From NCBI GenBank assembly GCA_022839445.1, contig JALHFC010000018.1:836-13731 (forward strand): a stretch of DNA of 12,896 bases, given 5' to 3'. Origin of the DNA: Pelotomaculum sp. (GTDB taxonomy: Bacteria; Bacillota; Desulfotomaculia; Desulfotomaculales; Pelotomaculaceae). How positions within the stretch are numbered: position 1 is the first letter of the stretch; every line of letters begins with the position of its first letter. A model generated the notes under the pieces. That model saw nothing but the letters and a program-made list of their open reading frames with translations, did not search any database and was not told the DNA's origin. Below, one piece after another: positions 7,991-12,896 of this stretch. The position numbers and the translations under genes were made by a program.

Positions 7991-8606
7991 TAAGTAACCT
8001 CTCCTTTACCAGATCCATCTGTCCTTTTCTAAGCAGGTCCAAAATTTCATCGCCAACAAAGCTCTCCAAAATCACTTTTTTCTTTTCCGGGTCGTAAACA
8101 CGGCTGATCACATCTTCCCGCAAGCTGCCAAGCATATCTAGAAATTCCCCATAATGCGGGCCGTATTTTTTCTCCAATTCCTCCCGGATCTTCCGGGCAA
8201 ACAAAGGGCTCCTGCCACCGGTGGAAATGGCTATAGTGAATGGTCCGCGCCTGACCGTAGCCGGCACAAAAAAGTTCCCTTTAGTCGGGTCATCTACAAT
8301 GTTGACAATAATGTTGCGGTCCGCACAGTCATCTGCAATCTTCTGATTTGCATCTTCATTACCGGTTGAACCGATAACTAAAAATACTCCTCCCAGGTCC
8401 GAGCTTTGGTAGCAACCACACCGGTATGCTATCTCGCCTTTTTCAACCAGGGATTTAAACCCGGATGATAGTTCAGGGCTAACCACATAAACACGCGCGT
8501 TGCACTCTAAAAGTGAGCGGACCTTTCGCTCAGCGACCTGCCCACCGCCGACTACCAAACACTTTTTGTCTGTCAAATCAAGAGAAATAAAATAACGTCC
8601 AAACAC
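7965..8606 (-). CDS. Precorrin-2 dehydrogenase (possibly also ferrochelatase), Met8/SirC/CysG-N type
   Basis: The protein oxidises precorrin-2 to sirohydrochlorin with NAD+, and in Met8-type members it also inserts iron to give siroheme. It has 213 residues, the size of stand-alone family members, without the methyltransferase domain of CysG. Seen directly: YFISLDLTDKKCLVVGGGQVAERK (5-28) with the GGGxVAxRK dinucleotide motif at 20-28, NIVDDP at 102-107 holding the conserved Asp used in both reactions of Met8 and CysG, and TGGRSPLFARKIREELE (129-145). The start is GTG at 8604-8606, with AAAGG 8 bases upstream; an ATG two bases further upstream is out of frame. Whether the enzyme chelates iron, or depends on a separate chelatase, cannot be told from the sequence. 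It precedes hemA with a 26-base overlap. Confidence 0.93.
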   Translation of the reverse strand: MFGRYFISLDLTDKKCLVVGGGQVAERKVRSLLECNARVYVVSPELSSGFKSLVEKGEIAYRCGCYQSSDLGGVFLVIGSTGNEDANQKIADDCADRNIIVNIVDDPTKGNFFVPATVRRGPFTIAISTGGRSPLFARKIREELEKKYGPHYGEFLDMLGSLREDVISRVYDPEKKKVILESFVGDEILDLLRKGQMDLVKERLLSAYRGSWS

Positions 8607-8639
8607 ATTATCAGCCTTTACGTATTTATTACAAACCCG

Positions 8640-9605
8640 CTAAAACTTCCTGATGCCCACAAAGTCCGCGGCCAGGCTTAAGGTTAACCGGGTGGGAATA
8701 TCGGGCAATACTTTTAATTCTTTTTTAGCCTTTGCTATATATTTTTTGGCAATTTCAAAAGACTGCTCAATAGCGCCGCACTCTTTGATAATCATTAATG
8801 CTTCCTGCACTTCATCCTCAGTTTTTTCAACTTTGCAAACAAGACCCATTAAGCGGTCCCGCTGTTTGCAGCAGGTAAGGGCAAAGATTACCGGCAGCGT
8901 GATGATCCCCTGCCGCAAGTCCCCGCCTATGGGTTTGCCCAGTTGATTCTGATCGGCAACCATGTCCAGGATATCGTCGATAACCTGAAAGGCCATGCCG
9001 ATATAATACCCGTACCGGCGCAAGGGCAGGTGAATACTCTCAGGCGCACTGCAGGCAACCGCTCCCAGCTGTGTGCTGGCCGCTATAAGGAGCGCAGTCT
9101 TGCATTTGATCCGGTAAAAATAATCCTTGAGGCTCTGGTTTATATCAAATGAAAAAGATATCTGTTGAATTTCCCCCTCACACATCTTTACGCTGGTATT
9201 GGAAAGGACATTTGAAACTAGTGGAGTATCTTTATATTTAGCGATAAGGATGAGTGATTTGGCGAACAGGTAGGAGCCGATATGAATGGAAATACTGTTG
9301 CCCCACATCGCTTTAACCGTGGGAATACCCCTGCGGGTCATGGATGCGTCCACTACATCGTCATGTACTAGCGAGGCCATGTGGATCAGCTCCATTGCCA
9401 CTGCCAGGGGTAAGACTTTTTTCAAGTCAAAATTATAAAATTTGGCGCCAAACAGTACCAAGGCAGGCCGCAGTCTTTTTCCCCCGGCATTTAAAAGGTG
9501 GGTGGACGTCTCTGTTAGAAGGGGGTATCGGGCTTGTACTACCGCTTTTAACTCTTCTTCCACAACCTGCATTTCATCTTTTATATCATTGAACAGTGCC
9601 AGCAT
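8640..9605 (-). CDS. hepT: Long-chain polyprenyl diphosphate synthase (heptaprenyl diphosphate synthase component II-like)
   Basis: This trans-prenyltransferase elongates farnesyl diphosphate or a similar primer with isopentenyl diphosphate, most likely for the menaquinone side chain. The protein of 321 residues shows GGKRLRP (41-47), the first Asp-rich motif DDVVD (82-86) in MELIHMASLVHDDVVD, the second motif DDILD (210-214), and KPIGGDLRQGIITLP between about 224 and 238. Small residues (A77, S78) before the first motif fit a long-chain product. The start is not certain: the ATG at 9603-9605 is preceded closely by AAAGGG, while the in-frame GTG at 9615-9617 has no good ribosome binding site. 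The gene is the first of the heme operon and lies 33 bases before the precorrin-2 dehydrogenase gene. The HepS partner (component I) is not in the window. The exact chain length is not readable from the sequence. Confidence 0.9.
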   Translation of the reverse strand: MLALFNDIKDEMQVVEEELKAVVQARYPLLTETSTHLLNAGGKRLRPALVLFGAKFYNFDLKKVLPLAVAMELIHMASLVHDDVVDASMTRRGIPTVKAMWGNSISIHIGSYLFAKSLILIAKYKDTPLVSNVLSNTSVKMCEGEIQQISFSFDINQSLKDYFYRIKCKTALLIAASTQLGAVACSAPESIHLPLRRYGYYIGMAFQVIDDILDMVADQNQLGKPIGGDLRQGIITLPVIFALTCCKQRDRLMGLVCKVEKTEDEVQEALMIIKECGAIEQSFEIAKKYIAKAKKELKVLPDIPTRLTLSLAADFVGIRKF

Positions 9606-9639
9606 TTGCCCTTTCACCCGCTTGTTTTATTAAGAGAAA

Positions 9640-9658
9640 AATGCCATCCGATGGCATT
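9640..9658 (-). promoter_or_regulatory. Hairpin with following T-run in the leader of the heme operon
   Basis: Perfect inverted repeat AATGCCAT / ATGGCATT (9640-9647 and 9651-9658) around a 3-base loop. On the minus strand it is followed by TTTTTCTCTT, as in a weak intrinsic terminator. It lies 35 bases upstream of the hepT start and downstream of the proposed minus-strand promoter. It could be an attenuator or an operator. The stem has only three G-C pairs, so a strong terminator is unlikely. Confidence 0.4.
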
Positions 9659-9705
9659 ACTTATCCCGCACAGCCCTATTTTTGCCATATAAAATTCGAA
9701 AACTT

Positions 9706-9719
9706 ATTACATATTACAT
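9706..9719. repeat. Tandem ATTACAT repeat in the divergent promoter region
   Basis: The heptamer ATTACAT occurs twice head to tail (9706-9712 and 9713-9719), followed by a further ATT. The second copy contains the proposed -35 element of the plus-strand promoter. It may be part of a regulator binding site or simply AT-rich promoter sequence. Confidence 0.35.
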
Positions 9720-9742
9720 ATTCCTCTAAAGTATAATATAAT
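9714..9742 (+). promoter_or_regulatory. Predicted housekeeping-sigma promoter of the GNAT/ligase/ACP operon
   Basis: A TTACAT -35-like element (9714-9719) and a perfect TATAAT -10 (9737-9742) are 17 bases apart. A second TATAAT overlaps it at 9732-9737. Transcription would start near 9749, leaving an untranslated leader of about 94 bases before the GTG at 9843. Confidence 0.5.
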
Positions 9743-9757
9743 TTAAAAAAAAAGCAA
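9730..9757 (-). promoter_or_regulatory. Predicted promoter of the hepT-heme operon
   Basis: On the minus strand, TTGCTT (9752-9757) and TATACT (9730-9735) are separated by 16 bases. The -10 matches the consensus in 5 of 6 positions, the -35 in 3 of 6. It overlaps the plus-strand promoter, so the two may compete for polymerase. The start would be near 9723, about 118 bases before hepT. The -35 is weak. Confidence 0.35.
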
Positions 9758-9842
9758 GGGAGCAAAAAGTGACATAACCGCGCCCCCTGGCAAAATTTTG
9801 CGCGCTAAAAATTTAAAATTACATGAAAGGGGAGCTTGAAAA

Positions 9843-10874
9843 GTGACGGAAAACTTTTCTAATCAAGAAAAATCACCCTGGGTAATTGATATTTTTAAAG
9901 CAGAAGACGCTGAAGGGGTAGTAGAGTTATACTTTATAGTCTACGGAGACAACTATCCTGTCAAAACGGTTTATAATCCCGGAGAGTTAATCCGCGAAGA
10001 AAGCACCGGCGCCGCTTATCGCGTGGTGGCCCGTACCGTTGACGGTGAAGTGGTGGGGCATATCGCCTTGTACCGGTCTTCGCCTCCTTATTCAAATCTA
10101 TACGAGGTTGGACAGTTGATGATCAGGCATGATTTTCGAAATACTGATATTGCTCCCAGGTTGGTTGAGTTTGCCGGCCGGGATATCCCGGAGCGCCATG
10201 GTTTGGAACAAGTATGGGGAGAGGCGGTATGCAACCACCTGGTTACTCAGCAGATGACCGCCTGGGAAGGATTTTACCCAACAGCCCTGGAAATTGATTT
10301 GATGCCTGGAGAATCATACACCAAAGCTTATTTGCAGCCGCTAGAAAACACCGGCAGGGTTTCCACCCTGGCTGTTTTCAAGACATTTAAGACAAAGCCG
10401 CAAATGATATTTTTGCCCAAGGTATATGAACAGTCCCTTCAATACATATACTCGGCCTGCGATTTTGGTCATACGTTTGTCCAGTCCCGGCAGGGTTTCG
10501 CTGATGGCATTGCCACCAGGGGGAAGACAGATGTTTTTGCTGGAGCAGGGGTGGCGCGGATCACACTATTTGAGGCCGGACAGGATTTTCCTGGTTATAT
10601 TGAAAAAATGGAGCGGGAGGTTACGGCAAAAGGGGCCGTGGTCATTCAGGTTTACTTGCCGTTATCCCTTCCCTGCGCCGGCGCTGTTGTTGATGTTTTG
10701 CGCGACAACGGTTTTTTCCTCGGTGGGCCTTTGCCCCGCTGGTTTGATGATGATGGACTGTTAATGCAAAAAACATTATCAGAGCCAAATTTTGACGAGA
10801 TTCACTTATACAAAAAGCAAGCCAAGGAAATCTTGAAAATTATAAAGGAAGACTGGTTAAACGCGGCCCATTAA
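9843..10874 (+). CDS. GNAT-like acyltransferase with a second, degenerate GNAT-like C-terminal part; function unknown
   Basis: The protein has 343 residues, about twice a usual GNAT domain. Residues about 14-155 look like a GNAT fold: VIDIFKAEDAEGVVELY at the start, the central strands YRVVARTVDGEVVGHIALYRS (59-79), and a motif-A-like segment VGQLMIRHDFRNTDIAPRLVEFA (89-111). The usual Q/RxxGxG/A acetyl-CoA loop is poorly kept (RNTDIA), so the donor may not be plain acetyl-CoA. The C-terminal part (about 265-312) ends with DVLRDNGFFLGGPLPRW and DDDGLLMQK, which resembles the end of a GNAT domain and suggests an old duplication. No signal peptide or membrane segment is seen. The GTG at 9843-9845 follows AGGGGAG by about 8 bases. 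The next genes encode an acyl-activating enzyme and an acyl carrier protein, so acyl transfer from ACP or CoA to an amine is a reasonable guess, but no substrate can be named. Confidence 0.75.
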   Translation: MTENFSNQEKSPWVIDIFKAEDAEGVVELYFIVYGDNYPVKTVYNPGELIREESTGAAYRVVARTVDGEVVGHIALYRSSPPYSNLYEVGQLMIRHDFRNTDIAPRLVEFAGRDIPERHGLEQVWGEAVCNHLVTQQMTAWEGFYPTALEIDLMPGESYTKAYLQPLENTGRVSTLAVFKTFKTKPQMIFLPKVYEQSLQYIYSACDFGHTFVQSRQGFADGIATRGKTDVFAGAGVARITLFEAGQDFPGYIEKMEREVTAKGAVVIQVYLPLSLPCAGAVVDVLRDNGFFLGGPLPRWFDDDGLLMQKTLSEPNFDEIHLYKKQAKEILKIIKEDWLNAAH

Positions 10875-10952
10875 AATCTTCAAATCTTTAAAAGAACGGT
10901 TTAGGGGCGGCTTGGAAATATTCCACCTGCATTTAATGAAAGGGGTGTAAGG

Positions 10953-12626
10953 ATGAACGAAAAACCGCGTTTAGTGGAGTTAAAGTCAACCAGCGCAGTC
11001 ACTGTCGGTAGTCTTTTGCAGGAAAAAGCAGACTCACAGGGTGATAGTACGGCGCTGGTTTATCACCAGCGGAACAAAAGTTATACCTATCGAGATTTTA
11101 ACTGCATTTCCCGGCAGGTAGCCAAAGGCCTGCTGGCTCTCGGAACCGCCCGCGGCGAACATGTCGCTGTCTTGGCGCCTAACCTCCCGGAGTGGTTGTT
11201 TGTCCTGTTTGGCTGCGCCAAAGCAGGCGCCCCTCTGGTGACGGTCAATACAAACTACAGGACCTTTGAGTTGGAGTACACGCTCAAACAATCGGATGCC
11301 GCTATGTTGTTCCTAGCTGACGGCGCCGGGCAGCAGGGCGAGTATCTAGAGGCAATCTACGAAATCTGCCCGGAGCTAAAAACCGCACAACCGGGTGAAC
11401 TAAAAGCCGTCCGCCTACCGGAACTAAGAAATGTCATATTCCTCGGTGAAGAAAAACAACCCGGCATGTTTTCCTGGGAGGAATTTTTAACCAAAGGTGA
11501 GGATGTAAATGACGGGGAACTGGACACCCGCGAACAAGCGCTCAAACCTGATGATGTTTTCACCATCCAATACACCTCCGGGACCACCGGTGTTCCCAAG
11601 GGCGCGATGCTTACCCACGGGGCTTATATCAACAACTCTGCAGCTATAGCCCAACGCCAGAGACTTTCGCCGCAGGACACCGTTTGCATACCGCTGCCGT
11701 TCTTCCATGCTTATGGATACCTGACCATAATATCCGCCATTACAGCCGGCTCTGTTATCGCGGCAGTTGAACGCTTCAGGGCGCAGGATATGCTGCTGGT
11801 TATGGAGAACTGCCGGGCTACCGCCGTCAGCGGCACACCTACCATGTTCGTGGCTGCGTTGGAGGAAATGTCGGTCCGCCCTTACGACCTTTCAGCCTTG
11901 CGTAGCGGCAATATGGCCGGAGCGCCCTGTCCGCCTGAATTAGTCAAAGCCGTGGTAGAAAAGATGGGCGTCGGCGAATTTGGCGTGCTGTACGGGTCGA
12001 CAGAATGTCTCATAACTATAATGAATACTCCGGACGCTGCTATAGAACACCGCACCGGCACAATGGGCCGGGCGATGCCGGGCATAGAACTAAAAATAGT
12101 TGACCCGCGCACCGGTCAAGAAACACCTGCAGGTATTCAAGGTGAGCTTTGCATCAAAGGTCCGACCATGATGAAGGGGTACTACAAAATGCCGGAGGCC
12201 ACCGCCAAGACTATTGACGCCGGGGGTTGGTTTCATAGCGGCGACCTGGTGAGCGCCGGTGAAGACGGCTTTTACCGGATTACCGGAAGGATCAAAGACA
12301 TGATTATCCGGGGCGGCGAAAACATTTACCCGGCGGAAATCGAAGAATTTCTATTTACCCACCCCAAAGTCAAGGACTCCCAGGTGGTAGGAATCCCCTG
12401 TCCATACTACGGTGAAGACACAGTTGCTTTTGTACGCCTGAAGCCGGGGCAAACGGCTACCCCCATCGAACTCAAACGGTACTGCCGGGAGCGGATTGCG
12501 CTTAATAAAGTCCCCGCCCATTTCTTCTTTATTGAGCAATACCCACAGACCGCCAGCGGCAAGGTGCAAAAATTCAAGCTGCGGGAAATGGCCATCCAAA
12601 TGGTGGCGGAAAGAGAAATGGTTTAG
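10953..12626 (+). CDS. FadD-like acyl-CoA / acyl-ACP synthetase (AMP-binding, ANL superfamily)
   Basis: The enzyme activates a carboxylic acid with ATP to an acyl-adenylate and passes it to a thiol (CoA or phosphopantetheine). The 557-residue protein is full length for the family. Motifs seen: the ATP-binding loop TSGTTGVPKG (208-217), LPFFHAYG (248-255), SGTPTMF (293-299), YGSTE (347-351), GWFHSGD (425-431), GRIKDMIIRGGENIYPAEIE (445-464), and the C-terminal catalytic lysine K537 in TASGKVQK. An unusual stretch of about 40 residues (125-165) separates the N-terminal parts. The substrate cannot be read off; the fatty-acid-like set of motifs suggests a medium- or long-chain acid. The ATG at 10953 follows AAAGGGGTG and TAAGG. 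It starts 78 bases after the GNAT gene with no terminator between, and an ACP gene follows after 57 bases, so loading of that ACP is plausible. Confidence 0.92.
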   Translation: MNEKPRLVELKSTSAVTVGSLLQEKADSQGDSTALVYHQRNKSYTYRDFNCISRQVAKGLLALGTARGEHVAVLAPNLPEWLFVLFGCAKAGAPLVTVNTNYRTFELEYTLKQSDAAMLFLADGAGQQGEYLEAIYEICPELKTAQPGELKAVRLPELRNVIFLGEEKQPGMFSWEEFLTKGEDVNDGELDTREQALKPDDVFTIQYTSGTTGVPKGAMLTHGAYINNSAAIAQRQRLSPQDTVCIPLPFFHAYGYLTIISAITAGSVIAAVERFRAQDMLLVMENCRATAVSGTPTMFVAALEEMSVRPYDLSALRSGNMAGAPCPPELVKAVVEKMGVGEFGVLYGSTECLITIMNTPDAAIEHRTGTMGRAMPGIELKIVDPRTGQETPAGIQGELCIKGPTMMKGYYKMPEATAKTIDAGGWFHSGDLVSAGEDGFYRITGRIKDMIIRGGENIYPAEIEEFLFTHPKVKDSQVVGIPCPYYGEDTVAFVRLKPGQTATPIELKRYCRERIALNKVPAHFFFIEQYPQTASGKVQKFKLREMAIQMVAEREMV

Positions 12627-12683
12627 AGCGGCTAATCACATGGCTATCTAAGAGTAGAAACCAAACTTTAAGGGGGAATTAAC

Positions 12684-12896
12684 GTGGATAAAAAGCATAT
12701 TGAGGACACCATGCGCGCAATTATCATTAAACGTTTGCGGAATGTCCAGCCGGAGGCTATCACCGTTGATACTGAGTTGGTTAGTTTGGGAATAGACTCT
12801 CTTTCTTTGGGTTGGGTCCTGGCCGACATGGAAGACGCCTTTGAATTCACCATATCTATGTCGGACATTATAAAGCTTAAGACTGTAGCCGACACG
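12684..12896 (+). CDS. Acyl carrier protein (partial, C-terminus beyond window)
   Basis: A small carrier protein that holds acyl groups as thioesters on a phosphopantetheine arm. The 71 visible residues include LVSLGIDSLSLGWVLADMEDAF, in which S39 of the GIDSL motif is the attachment serine, followed by the acidic helix II that normally contacts partner enzymes. The part before it (DKKHIEDTMRAIIIKRL) is the expected first helix. The GTG at 12684-12686 follows AGGGGG by 7-8 bases. The frame is open at the window edge; only about 10-20 residues should be missing. The neighbouring ligase suggests a dedicated ACP for a specialised pathway. It does not look like the housekeeping AcpP, which normally sits with fabF/fabG and has a different first helix. 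Confidence 0.88.
   Translation, partial: MDKKHIEDTMRAIIIKRLRNVQPEAITVDTELVSLGIDSLSLGWVLADMEDAFEFTISMSDIIKLKTVADT

Noticed and set aside
9790..9801. Palindrome GCAAAATTTTGC as an operator.
   Set aside because: It is short and AT-rich, with no second copy in the window, so it is not supported as a separate feature.
10875..10952. A possible terminator or promoter between the GNAT and ligase genes.
   Set aside because: No stem followed by a T-run and no convincing -35/-10 pair were seen; the 78 bases mainly hold the ribosome binding site of the ligase.
12668..12895. An open frame of 75 codons on the minus strand at the right edge.
   Set aside because: It is antisense to a clear acyl carrier protein with the GIDSL motif and has no ribosome binding site or recognisable features.
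1..12896. tRNA, rRNA, CRISPR, insertion sequences or phage genes.
   Set aside because: No repeat arrays, transposase or integrase motifs, or RNA gene signatures were recognised on either strand.

Overview
The window reads as a piece of an anaerobic, Gram-positive chromosome, most likely from a Desulfotomaculum/Pelotomaculum-type member of the Peptococcaceae. This assignment is inferred from the gene families, the strong purine-rich ribosome binding sites, the free use of GTG and TTG starts, and the fusion of CobA with HemD. No marker gene is present to prove it.

Positions 1-9605, minus strand: ten genes run in one direction with short gaps or overlaps and look like a single operon. Read 5' to 3' they are a long-chain polyprenyl diphosphate synthase (hepT-like), a precorrin-2 dehydrogenase (Met8/SirC/CysG-N type), hemA, hemC, a cobA-hemD fusion, ahbC, hemB, ahbD, ahbA and ahbB (cut by the window edge). 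Together they cover nearly all of the siroheme-dependent ('alternative') heme pathway: glutamyl-tRNA to glutamate semialdehyde (HemA), ALA to porphobilinogen (HemB), hydroxymethylbilane (HemC), uroporphyrinogen III (HemD), precorrin-2 (CobA), sirohydrochlorin (Met8-like), then siroheme decarboxylation (AhbA/AhbB), loss of two acetate side chains (AhbC) and final oxidative decarboxylation to heme b (AhbD). HemL is not in the window, nor is a dedicated iron chelatase. No genes of the classical protoporphyrin branch (hemE, hemN/F, hemG/Y, hemH) are seen.

Positions 9606-9842: a 237-bp divergent intergenic region, AT-rich in the middle. It holds plausible, partly overlapping promoters for both directions, a tandem ATTACAT repeat, and a hairpin followed by a T-run in the leader of the heme operon.

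Positions 9843-12896, plus strand: a second, apparently unrelated operon starts with an unusual 343-residue GNAT-like protein, followed by a FadD-like acyl-CoA/acyl-ACP synthetase and an acyl carrier protein that runs off the window. This layout suggests that an activated acyl group is loaded on a carrier protein and possibly passed to an amine by the GNAT protein. The product is unknown, and this is the least explained part of the window.

No RNA genes, mobile elements, CRISPR arrays or clear intrinsic terminators at operon ends were found.
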